Source: Micrococcales bacterium
Lineage (GTDB): Bacteria; Actinomycetota; Actinomycetes; Actinomycetales; Cellulomonadaceae
Length of the DNA: 11,605 nucleotides
Direction: 5' to 3'
NCBI GenBank assembly: GCA_009783975.1
Contig: WRCL01000025.1
Span: 1-11,605, forward strand
Below are positions 6,447 to 11,605 of this stretch, one piece after another (positions within the stretch are counted from its first letter, which is position 1; the number at the start of each line of letters is the position of its first letter). The notes under the pieces were generated by a model. The model saw only the letters and a program-made list of their open reading frames with translations, had not been told where the DNA came from and made no database searches. A program made the position numbers and the translations under genes.

Positions 6447-6839
6447 TCAGACCTGGACCACTGTGACGTGGCGGTCGGTCAGGGGTTCTAGGTCGTCGCG
6501 GTCACTGGTGAGGACGGTCACAGGGTCCGGTCGGCAGTTCGCGAGAGCGGCGACGTGGGTGTCGACCACCCCGGCGCGGCGACGGCCCATGAGGTGGACG
6601 CACTCGCGTGAGCGCTGCTCGTCGAGCGGGTCGACCAGGGGGTGCAGGCGGTTGAGCTCGGCCAGGCGCGGGTCGCTGCGGTCCCACCCGGCTTCCACCA
6701 TGACCGTCGCGGGGACCTCCAGCGGGGCCGAGGTCTGTGTGTGCGCGGCAGCGGCCAGGTGGGCGAGGACGCGAGCGTGTTTGGGGTGGTGACGGTCCAT
6801 CAGTGCTTGGACCGCTTCGTTGTCCAGGACGATCCTCAT
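6447..6839 (-). CDS. second PIN-domain toxin, VapC-like
   Basis: A 130-aa protein with the four classical PIN acids in place: D6 in I-V-L-D-N-E-A-V, E49 in V-M-V-E-A-G-W, D93 in G-V-V-D-T-H-V-A-A-L, and D113 in L-T-S-D-R-D-D-L. It is therefore predicted to be an active metal-dependent RNase. Its ATG (6837-6839) overlaps the stop of the upstream 143-aa gene by 4 nt (ATGA), so it is the second gene of a coupled pair. It differs clearly from the first PIN protein (D-N-E versus D-A-G at the first strand), so the two are not recent duplicates. Its target RNA cannot be told from sequence. Confidence 0.87.
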   Translation of the reverse strand: MRIVLDNEAVQALMDRHHPKHARVLAHLAAAAHTQTSAPLEVPATVMVEAGWDRSDPRLAELNRLHPLVDPLDEQRSRECVHLMGRRRAGVVDTHVAALANCRPDPVTVLTSDRDDLEPLTDRHVTVVQV

Positions 6840-7267
6840 GCGGCTCGGGTCTGCTTGCGCAGCGCTTCTTGGGCGTGGACCCAGACGACGACGTCCTGCG
6901 GGCTGGCGTCGGCACGGTCGGCGACGATCTGCGCAGCGGCCTGCTCGAACACCTCGGGTCCGAGCTGGACCAACGGGTCGGCCTCTTGCTCGGCGAGCGC
7001 GAACGCGACCTGTCCCAGCGACGGGCGGAGCTCGGGGTACCGCGCGAAGTACGCCTGGAGCCCAGCACGGAACACCACTCCCCGCAGGGCCTGCGCGATC
7101 CCCTGCTCGACGAGCTGGCCCATCGGCTCGGTCAGCCCCAGGTGTTCGCGGGCCAGGTCCTGGGCCTGCCGGAGGTTCGACCGGATCCGCACCGACGTCA
7201 CCGACGAATCCGACCCTGGCTCGTCCAGCAGCCCAATGATCCGGTCAATGGCCTCCTCAGCATCCAC
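6836..7267 (-). CDS. putative antitoxin partner of the second PIN toxin (unusually long)
   Basis: A 143-aa protein starting at GTG 7267; no in-frame ATG lies nearby. Residues 23-43, with V-T-S-V-R-I-R-S-N-L-R-Q-A-Q-D-L-A, could be the strand and first helix of a ribbon-helix-helix, giving N-terminal DNA binding. The remaining roughly 90 residues are helical and acidic, ending V-V-V-W-V-H-A-Q-E-A-L-R-K-Q. I do not recognise the family. The antitoxin role is inferred from its position, the 4-nt overlap with the toxin, and a palindromic operator on its promoter. It is about 1.5 times as long as a typical VapB. A TAGTAT box 6 nt upstream of the GTG supports this start. Confidence 0.78.
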   Translation of the reverse strand: MDAEEAIDRIIGLLDEPGSDSSVTSVRIRSNLRQAQDLAREHLGLTEPMGQLVEQGIAQALRGVVFRAGLQAYFARYPELRPSLGQVAFALAEQEADPLVQLGPEVFEQAAAQIVADRADASPQDVVVWVHAQEALRKQTRAA

Positions 7268-7273
7268 GCAGCC

Positions 7274-7291
7274 ATACTACATCATGTAGTA
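7274..7291 (-). promoter_or_regulatory. leaderless promoter overlapped by a 17-bp perfect palindrome
   Basis: TACTACATCATGTAGTA (7275-7291) has 8-bp arms around a single central C. On the minus strand the -10 candidate TAGTAT (7274-7279) lies mostly inside it and ends 6 nt before GTG 7267. The arrangement predicts direct steric autorepression by the antitoxin/toxin complex. Confidence 0.6.
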
Positions 7292-7323
7292 CCCGCGCAT
7301 CCGCGCCCCGTCATGCGCAGGTT

Positions 7324-7395
7324 CGCCAGATGCGACCTGGCACACCAGATGCGACATCCGGACGTCGCATCTGGTGTGCCAGGTCGCATCTGGCG
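7324..7395. repeat. long palindromic element, copy 1
   Basis: Perfect 32-bp inverted arms (7324-7355 and 7364-7395) around an 8-nt centre, ATCCGGAC. Each arm holds the 8-mer GATGCGAC twice, separated by a CTGG-CACACCA linker, so the element is built of nested repeats. A related copy is at 10663-10732. It lies between the divergent second PIN operon and the MazEF-type operon. As RNA it would form a very stable hairpin from either strand. No target-site duplication is evident. Confidence 0.92.
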
Positions 7396-7633
7396 GTCAG
7401 TCCGGACATGAAGTTGGCGACCTCCACATGGTGCAGTGCACGCCCGACTCGGCGCACACCGGCCACCGGCTCTGCGGAAACCCGACCGGCTCGCCCCCGA
7501 CATACGTGAGCCGACGCCAGTGCCCCTCAGGCTGGTCCAAGCTCCACCTGGGTCGCCAGCTGCGCACGATTCCTCCTGGTTGTCCGCCAGCACATGCTCG
7601 GGTGCGGCCAGTGTGGTCACGCATCGCCCCAAA
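7396..7633. other. intergenic DNA, no supported gene
   Basis: Frames are open on both strands here, including a minus-strand frame with many Trp, Pro and Cys codons, but none has a start, a ribosome site or a domain I recognise. They run into the MazE gene in antisense or into the palindrome. The stretch could hold a decayed gene. The regulated promoter of the MazEF-type operon begins at 7636. Confidence 0.5.
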
Positions 7634-7635
7634 GT

Positions 7636-7669
7636 ATGCCGCATGATCTGCGGCATCGACTGCTACAGT
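7636..7669 (+). promoter_or_regulatory. leaderless promoter and operator of the MazEF-type operon
   Basis: ATGCCGCA-tgatc-TGCGGCAT (7636-7656) is a 21-bp inverted repeat with perfect 8-bp arms. It is followed by TACAGT (7664-7669), which ends 6 nt before ATG 7676. The repeat covers the -35 position, so binding by the antitoxin complex would block the polymerase. Confidence 0.6.
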
Positions 7670-7675
7670 TGGTGC

Positions 7676-7966
7676 ATGACTGCACTGCGCAAGAGCGTCC
7701 CGCTCAGCGACGGGCACCTTGCCCTGCTCAGCCGCGTCAGCGAGCACGGAACCCCAGAACGGGTGGAGGTCGAACGTCTGACCGGACCGCTGCCAGACGG
7801 GCTGTCCCAGGCGCGGGCTCTGGCCAGCCTTCTGGACTACGCCGAGCGGACCCTGGCTGAGGCACGCCTCGACGCCGGCTACGCCGCCCTGGCAGCCAGC
7901 ACTGACGCCGACGACGACGCGCACGCCCAGGCTGTGCGTGCCCGCCGCCACCGGGTGGTCGACTGA
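7676..7966 (+). CDS. MazE-like antitoxin
   Basis: A 96-aa protein directly preceding and overlapping (TGATG, one base) a MazF-type toxin. It has L-A-S-L-L-D-Y-A-E-R-T-L-A-E-A at 49-63, followed by G-Y-A-A-L-A-A-S at 68-75 and an Asp-rich stretch at 77-82. I recall this pattern from actinobacterial antitoxins that accompany MazF/PemK toxins. The N-terminal 30 residues (S-V-P-L-S-D-G-H-L-A-L-L) may form the DNA-binding part, but no standard AbrB/MazE swapped-hairpin is obvious. The acidic C-terminal region is the expected toxin-binding tail. ATG 7676 is preferred because the frame, although open further upstream, has no coding character before the -10 box 6 nt upstream. Confidence 0.8.
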   Translation: MTALRKSVPLSDGHLALLSRVSEHGTPERVEVERLTGPLPDGLSQARALASLLDYAERTLAEARLDAGYAALAASTDADDDAHAQAVRARRHRVVD

Positions 7967-8277
7967 TGGCCTACGTCCGCGGCCAGGTGGTCTGGGCCGA
8001 CATCGGCGCTGGACGCAAGCCCTACCTCGTGGTGTCCAACAACGCCCGCAACCGCAACCTCGGTTCCGCCCTCGTCGTCCGCGTCACGACGACACCCAAA
8101 CCCCAGCTGGCTTCGATCGTCGAGCTTGACCATACCGACCCCCTCGTCGGGCGCGTGCTGTGCGACGACATCACCGTCGTCTACCCCGACGACCACACCG
8201 AACCCGCCGGCACCCTGAGCGTCGCCACGATGCGCCGTGTCGACGACGCCCTGCGCGTCGCCCTGGCCCTGCGCTGA
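7966..8277 (+). CDS. mazF: MazF/PemK-type endoribonuclease toxin
   Basis: A 103-aa protein of the MazF/PemK (CcdB-like fold) toxin family, predicted to cleave mRNA or other RNA in a sequence-specific manner. Recognisable segments are R-G-Q-V-V-W-A-D-I-G at 5-14, K-P-Y-L-V-V-S-N-N at 18-26 (the conserved P-x-L-V-V-S strand), V-L-C-D-D-I at 64-69, and the C-terminal helix G-T-L-S...M-R-R-V-D-D-A-L-R-V-A-L. Length is normal for the family. Translation is coupled to the antitoxin by the one-base overlap. The cleavage site cannot be predicted from sequence. Downstream the gene converges on the DUF222-HNH gene with 91 bp between stops and no clear terminator. Confidence 0.9.
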   Translation: MAYVRGQVVWADIGAGRKPYLVVSNNARNRNLGSALVVRVTTTPKPQLASIVELDHTDPLVGRVLCDDITVVYPDDHTEPAGTLSVATMRRVDDALRVALALR

Positions 8278-8368
8278 CCGGTGTCGTCCCGTGGGCCCAG
8301 GTTCCTGTCGCAGCCTTGGTCGTTGTGCCGACGACCTCTGCGGCGTCGAGCTTGGCGGACCGAGGCGG

Positions 8369-10273
8369 TCAGAAGGGTGGTTCGTCGTCGACGATGTGCA
8401 CTGGCCGGCGCCGGGGGATCCCTTTGGTGGTGTCGACGAGGTAGGTGTTGCCCAGGGGGGTGGTCCACTGGTACAGGCCGGGGCCGGTGATGGTCAGGCG
8501 CATGTGCCCGTCGGTCTTCAAGGTGTGCGAGGCCCGGCACAGCGGGGCGAGGTTCGACACGGTGGTGGTGCCTCCGTCGCGCCACTCGGTCGCGTGGTCC
8601 AGGTCGCACTGCCCGGCGGGGCGGGTGCACGTTCCGCACACGCAGTGCGGGTCGCGTGCGCCCACGTGCGCGGCGACTGCTGCTGGTGGGCGGTACCTGG
8701 TGCGGCCGACGTCGAGCACTGCCCCGGTGACCGGGTCGGTCACGACACGCCGCCATGGTCCGTCGTGGGCCAGGGCACGGGCGGTGACCGCGTCGATGGG
8801 TCCGGCCCCGGCGACGAACGCCGGGTCGTCGTTGACCCCGAGCAGTGACGCGGCGGAGATGGTGACGTTGATGCGCACAGAACCTGGCGGTGGCAGACGC
8901 CACCGCGAGCCGCGCCACCCGCGGCTGGGTGTGGGCCTGGTCGGGTGCTCACCGCCCGGCAGGTCTGCTGGGGGCGCGCCAGACCTGGCTACCAGCGGTG
9001 ACGGTACGACGAGTGTGGGGGTTGGCTGCTCACCGCCGGGCAGCTGCTCTGCTCGGGGCGGACCAGGGTTGGGTACCAGCGGTGATGATGCGTCCAGCCC
9101 ACCGGTGGGGGCGGCGGCCGTGCAGGTGTGGTGGGCCGTGGTCCGTGGGTCGGATGCCTGCGGCGTGCCTGGGTCGGCCAGGCCAGCACCTGGACAGGGC
9201 TGGTGCGGCCGGTCCCCCGCCTCGGTCTGGCAAGGTGCCGGGTTCGCATCCACGGCGGCAGTGTCGGCGTCGCCGGTGAGGACGTCGACGAGGATGTCGG
9301 CGCGCAGCTGGGCCACGGTCCGCACGTCACCTTCGCCGTGCGCCGCCCGGGCGACCTTCTCCAGCACCCGGTCGACCCTGGCAGCATCAAGAACCGGAAG
9401 CACAGCCGTCAACCCCGCCATCCCCTGACCGACCGCGAACGGGCGCCCGACCCGGCGCCGGTCACGGGCGCTGAGAGCCTGCTCGGTCTGCGCCTCGGGG
9501 TCAACCTCGTGCAGGGCCTTGTCGACCGCCAAGCCCAACGCGTGCGGCGTCATCTGCCCAGCGACCGGCAGTATCTGGCCCAAGACCTCGTCGTTGACGT
9601 CCCAGGGCTGGTCAGCCAACCGGCCCACCAGCACCCTGGCGTGCGCCACACCCAACGCCCCAGCCTCCAACGACCCGCCCACGTCACACAGCACCGTGCG
9701 CAACGCCCACCCCTCGTCGATGAGCCTGGCGGCCGACGTCCGCGACCACCCCAACGCCAACGCAACCTCCTGGGCCGCCCCCGACGAGCGCCCCGACCCA
9801 CAATCACGGCCCCACGTGGCCCGACACACCCTGGTCGAGATCTCCTCAGCAACCCTGGCCGCACCCATGTGCGCCCACGACACGACCCGGCCGAACCCCG
9901 CCAGGACCTGCGCGAGGTCAGCGTCAGGCACCTGGTCCAGGTCCACAGCCTCCAACGCCCACGCGAGCTCTGGACCGGCATCGAGCTGGCCCAACCACCC
10001 CGTCGTCGAGACCTCGTCGCCCAACGGCCCAGGGACGTACGGCACGTCCTCATCACCAGCAGCCAGCCCCAACGCCGCCAGCGCCCACGCCCCGTCCTCC
10101 CCCACCGACTCTTCCAGGCGACCCAGTCCGGCATCGGCTGGCCACTGCGCACCAAAAACGTCGACACCCGCCCCGGAGAAAACCTCGCACCGCGCGTCTG
10201 CCGATGATCTGTGCGTCGAGAGCACGAACGCTTCTGCGCTGGATTCCCGGAGAGATTCTCGCCCCTGCAACAT
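8369..10273 (-). CDS. DUF222 / HNH endonuclease-like protein (13E12 repeat family type)
   Basis: A 634-aa minus-strand protein. Residues about 110-345 fit DUF222, a helical region found in many multi-copy actinobacterial proteins. Residues about 345-480 are a low-complexity Pro/Gly/Thr linker containing an in-frame tandem repeat. The C-terminal HNH domain is intact: C544-V-C-G-T-C, C556-D-L-D-H560, then N574 in V-S-N-L-A-P-L-C, and H583 in R-A-S-H-T-L-K-T. The cysteines probably bind a structural zinc. HNH domains cut or nick DNA; the cellular role of the DUF222-HNH family is unknown. The first 30 residues lack family character. ATG 10273 is chosen because TAGGCT lies 7 nt upstream. It is one of the likely multi-copy genes of its genome. 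Confidence 0.88.
   Translation of the reverse strand: MLQGRESLRESSAEAFVLSTHRSSADARCEVFSGAGVDVFGAQWPADAGLGRLEESVGEDGAWALAALGLAAGDEDVPYVPGPLGDEVSTTGWLGQLDAGPELAWALEAVDLDQVPDADLAQVLAGFGRVVSWAHMGAARVAEEISTRVCRATWGRDCGSGRSSGAAQEVALALGWSRTSAARLIDEGWALRTVLCDVGGSLEAGALGVAHARVLVGRLADQPWDVNDEVLGQILPVAGQMTPHALGLAVDKALHEVDPEAQTEQALSARDRRRVGRPFAVGQGMAGLTAVLPVLDAARVDRVLEKVARAAHGEGDVRTVAQLRADILVDVLTGDADTAAVDANPAPCQTEAGDRPHQPCPGAGLADPGTPQASDPRTTAHHTCTAAAPTGGLDASSPLVPNPGPPRAEQLPGGEQPTPTLVVPSPLVARSGAPPADLPGGEHPTRPTPSRGWRGSRWRLPPPGSVRINVTISAASLLGVNDDPAFVAGAGPIDAVTARALAHDGPWRRVVTDPVTGAVLDVGRTRYRPPAAVAAHVGARDPHCVCGTCTRPAGQCDLDHATEWRDGGTTTVSNLAPLCRASHTLKTDGHMRLTITGPGLYQWTTPLGNTYLVDTTKGIPRRRPVHIVDDEPPF
8929..9088. 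repeat. imperfect in-frame tandem repeat in the DUF222-HNH linker
   Basis: Two copies of a unit of about 81 bp, near 8929-9010 and 9011-9088. They share gctcaccgcc at 8947 and 9028, and taccagcggtga near 8992 and 9076. Differences include 3-nt indels, so the reading frame is kept. In protein the unit reads roughly S-P-L-V...P-P-A...L-P-G-G-E-(Q/H)-P-T. It lies in the disordered linker between DUF222 and HNH and suggests expansion by slippage or unequal exchange. Confidence 0.75.
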
Positions 10274-10280
10274 GTGTCCG

Positions 10281-10286
10281 AGCCTA
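10281..10286 (-). promoter_or_regulatory. candidate leaderless -10 box (TAGGCT) of the DUF222-HNH gene
   Basis: TAGGCT on the minus strand ends 7 nt before ATG 10273, and no Shine-Dalgarno sequence is present. A TTGTTG-like -35 is found at a shorter than ideal spacing of about 15 bp. Confidence 0.45.
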
Positions 10287-10520
10287 CCACATCACCGCCA
10301 CCAACAAGCTCCGCACCCCGATTTTGAACGCCACCAGTATCACTACGTGGACTTCAACGACATGGGATAGTGAGAACCTGTTGCCCGGTCGGGACAGGAC
10401 CGACTGCCATGGCACCTGGCCTGCGGAGAAGCGGCCCGACAGACCTCATCCACCGGCCCGGGGCTCGAACACGGCTGACACCGTCGAACCTCGCCACATG
10501 GATGACGGCCCGCCCGGCTC
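10287..10520. other. intergenic DNA left of the repeat cluster
   Basis: No gene is supported. Frames that read through here are extensions of the antisense of the DUF222-HNH gene or of rnz and show no domain, start or ribosome site. Confidence 0.5.
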
Positions 10521-10582
10521 AAACCTGAGCGTCGGACTGAATACTGCTGTTCCACGCTCAGGTTTCGGCTCGACGCTCAGGT
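10521..10582. repeat. three copies of ACGCTCAGGT, two forming a 12-bp inverted pair
   Basis: AAACCTGAGCGT (10521-10532) and ACGCTCAGGTTT (10554-10565) are perfect inverted copies 21 nt apart. A third copy of the ten-base core lies at 10573-10582 in the same orientation as the second. The spacing and repetition are unlikely by chance. This could be an operator cluster or the remains of a mobile-element end. Confidence 0.8.
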
Positions 10583-10655
10583 GTCAATCTCTTGGACCAT
10601 TGGGGGCGACCTGTCCAGGGTCAAGACCGAAAAATGGCCGCGATACTCAGTGACC
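10581..10655. mobile_element. possible decayed insertion-sequence end (IS21-like, tentative)
   Basis: The stretch starts near gtgtcaatct and contains ggtcaagaccg followed by aaaaatggccgcg and tgaccaccgtc. The mix of TGTCAA and TTGACC motifs next to a GGCCATTTTT block resembles, from memory, the non-coding ends of actinobacterial IS21-type elements. No transposase coding sequence accompanies it, so at most a terminal scar remains. Confidence is low. Confidence 0.25.
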
Positions 10656-10662
10656 ACCGTCA

Positions 10663-10732
10663 CCGAGATGCGACCTGGAACACCAGATGCGACCTCAGGA
10701 CGTCGCATCTGGTGTTCCAGGTCGCATCTCGG
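10663..10732. repeat. long palindromic element, copy 2
   Basis: Perfect 31-bp inverted arms (10663-10693 and 10702-10732) around the 8-nt centre CTCAGGAC. The arms share with copy 1 the nested GATGCGAC pair and the linker CTGG-(C/A)-ACACCA. Where the copies differ (C/A in the linker, and the outer bases before AGATG) the opposite arm carries the complementary change, so pairing is kept. The element lies 82 bp before rnz and could form a hairpin in its leader if transcription starts further upstream. Confidence 0.92.
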
Positions 10733-10804
10733 CATCGGGAGGTGCCGATTGGCCTTGTCTGCGGTGGGGTGCGGGTGCCACCCTGCTGGCGGAACCCGGT
10801 GAAC

Positions 10805-10810
10805 AGGAGG
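10805..10810 (+). promoter_or_regulatory. Shine-Dalgarno sequence of rnz
   Basis: AGGAGG ends 4 nt before ATG 10815 and decides this start. The protein then begins exactly at the first beta strand of the family (M-L-K-V-T-F-L-G-T-S). Confidence 0.75.
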
Positions 10811-10814
10811 ACAG

Positions 10815-11605
10815 ATGCTGAAGGTGACGTTCTTGGGGACGTCGGCGGGGGCGCCGACTGCGCAGCGCAACGTGTCGGGGATCGCGGTGCGCACGAGGCT
10901 GCGGCCTGACTGGTTCCTGGTCGACGCTGGCGAGGGCACCCAGCACCGGGTGCTGGGCTCGGCGTTGTCGTTGAACCGGCTGCGCATGGTGTTCATCACC
11001 CACGCCCACGGCGACCACTGCCTGGGGCTGCCCGGGTTGCTGGCGTCGGCGGGGATGGCGGGGCGCACCGCGCCGCTGGCGGTGTGGGCGCCGCGGACGA
11101 TCGCGACGTGGCTGGACCAGACCCTGGCGGCCACCACCACGCACCTGCCGTACGAGCTCGACGTGCGCCACACCGAGGAGGTGACCACGTGGCGCTGGGA
11201 CGACGGTGTGACCTTCCACGCCCGGCCGTTGCGCCACCGGGTCCCGTCGCACGCGCTGGAGGTGGACGTCTCGGTGAGCACCCGGCGCCTGGACGTCGCC
11301 GCCCTGGACAGCCTCGGCGTGCCCCGCGGGCCGTTGTGGGGCCGCCTGCAGTCCGGCGACCCGGTGGTGCACGACGGGTCGACCATCAGCCCCGACGAGG
11401 TCAGCGTCGTGCACACCGAACGCCGTCGGGCGATCGTCGGGGGCGACAACGCCGAGCCGGCAGTCCTCGAACCGTACGTCGACGGCCTTGACCTGCTCGT
11501 CCACGAAGCCACCTACACCGCGGCGGTGGCCGCCGGAGTCGGCGGCTGGCCGATGCACTCCAGCGCTGCCCAGGTCGCCGCGTTCGCCGAACGGTGCGGC
11601 GTGCC
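10815..11605 (+). CDS. rnz: ribonuclease Z (tRNA 3' endonuclease), 3' end outside window
   Basis: The first 263 residues of a metallo-beta-lactamase-fold protein of the tRNase Z family, which cuts tRNA precursors just after the discriminator base. The start F-L-G-T-S-A-G-A-P-T with R-N-V-S-G-I-A-V is typical. The zinc-binding H-A-H-G-D-H falls at residues 63-68, the same numbering as in the Bacillus subtilis enzyme. H141 in L-R-H-R-V-P-S-H and D211 in G-G-D-N are further metal ligands. V-H-E-A-T-Y and M-H-S-S-A-A-Q-V-A follow as expected. G-D-N replaces the more usual G-D-T, and M-H-S-S the usual G-H-S-T; both look conservative. The last His ligand is beyond the window. The frame runs off the right edge without a stop. 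Confidence 0.93.
   Translation, partial: MLKVTFLGTSAGAPTAQRNVSGIAVRTRLRPDWFLVDAGEGTQHRVLGSALSLNRLRMVFITHAHGDHCLGLPGLLASAGMAGRTAPLAVWAPRTIATWLDQTLAATTTHLPYELDVRHTEEVTTWRWDDGVTFHARPLRHRVPSHALEVDVSVSTRRLDVAALDSLGVPRGPLWGRLQSGDPVVHDGSTISPDEVSVVHTERRRAIVGGDNAEPAVLEPYVDGLDLLVHEATYTAAVAAGVGGWPMHSSAAQVAAFAERCGV

Noticed and set aside
7324..7395. Palindrome considered as a CRISPR repeat or an ordinary terminator
   Set aside because: There is no repeat-spacer array, it is not placed after a gene end, and a 32-bp perfect stem with nested repeats and a second covarying copy elsewhere fits a dispersed element better.
7374..7646. Open frames on both strands between palindrome copy 1 and the MazEF operon
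   Set aside because: Neither has a ribosome site, a plausible start or a domain; the plus frame begins inside the palindrome and the minus frame is largely antisense to the MazE-like gene. A decayed gene cannot be excluded.
9128..10207. Long plus-strand frame opposite the DUF222-HNH gene
   Set aside because: Its predicted product is Arg/Pro/His-rich with no domain, and the opposite strand encodes a clear DUF222-HNH protein. It is a high-GC antisense shadow.
10577..11558. Two long minus-strand frames opposite rnz
   Set aside because: They run antisense to the clear ribonuclease Z reading frame, with its H-x-H-x-D-H motif, and through the palindrome; neither shows a domain.
1..11605. tRNA, rRNA and riboswitch search by eye
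   Set aside because: No cloverleaf, conserved rRNA stretch or known riboswitch core was recognised; a covariance-model search would be needed to exclude small RNAs.

Overview
The window is high-GC DNA with the look of an actinobacterium, probably a Micrococcales/Cellulomonas-like organism. The support is: GC-rich third codon positions, a DUF3039 protein and a DUF222-HNH (13E12-type) protein (both typical of Actinobacteria), and TANNNT -10 boxes placed 6-7 nt before start codons, the arrangement of leaderless actinobacterial genes. The genus is an inference.

Layout. Bases 1-4464 are ordinary chromosomal genes: the 3' end of a DUF58 (vWA-like) gene, a convergent DUF3039 gene, a CaCA-family Ca2+/Na+ antiporter, a small membrane-anchored protein with an HExxH motif, and a full-length glucose-6-phosphate isomerase (pgi). 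The right edge (10815 onward) is the 5' part of ribonuclease Z (rnz), cut off by the window end.

Between pgi and rnz lie about 6.3 kb of accessory DNA. They hold (i) a three-gene operon of very small overlapping ORFs (110, 54 and 71 aa, minus strand), unassigned except for a helix-turn-helix in the last product; the 54-aa gene is short and easily missed; (ii) a VapBC-type pair with a ribbon-helix-helix-like antitoxin; (iii) a second PIN-domain toxin with an unusually long 143-aa partner; (iv) a MazEF/PemK-type pair; and (v) a 634-aa DUF222-HNH endonuclease-like protein with a tandemly repeated proline-rich linker. All multi-gene units use 1-4 nt stop/start overlaps, as expected for coupled toxin-antitoxin operons. 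The three recognisable TA operons each have a TANNNT hexamer exactly 6 nt before the antitoxin start and an inverted repeat over the -10, spacer or -35 region, suggesting leaderless, autorepressed promoters.

Two related, near-perfect palindromic elements (arms of 32 and 31 bp, 8-nt centres) sit in the intergenic DNA at 7324-7395 and 10663-10732. They bracket the MazEF plus DUF222-HNH block. Their arms differ from each other by paired (compensatory) changes. Just left of the second copy, 10521-10655 carries three copies of a 10-mer and a stretch that may be the decayed end of an insertion sequence. No tRNA, rRNA or CRISPR array was seen.
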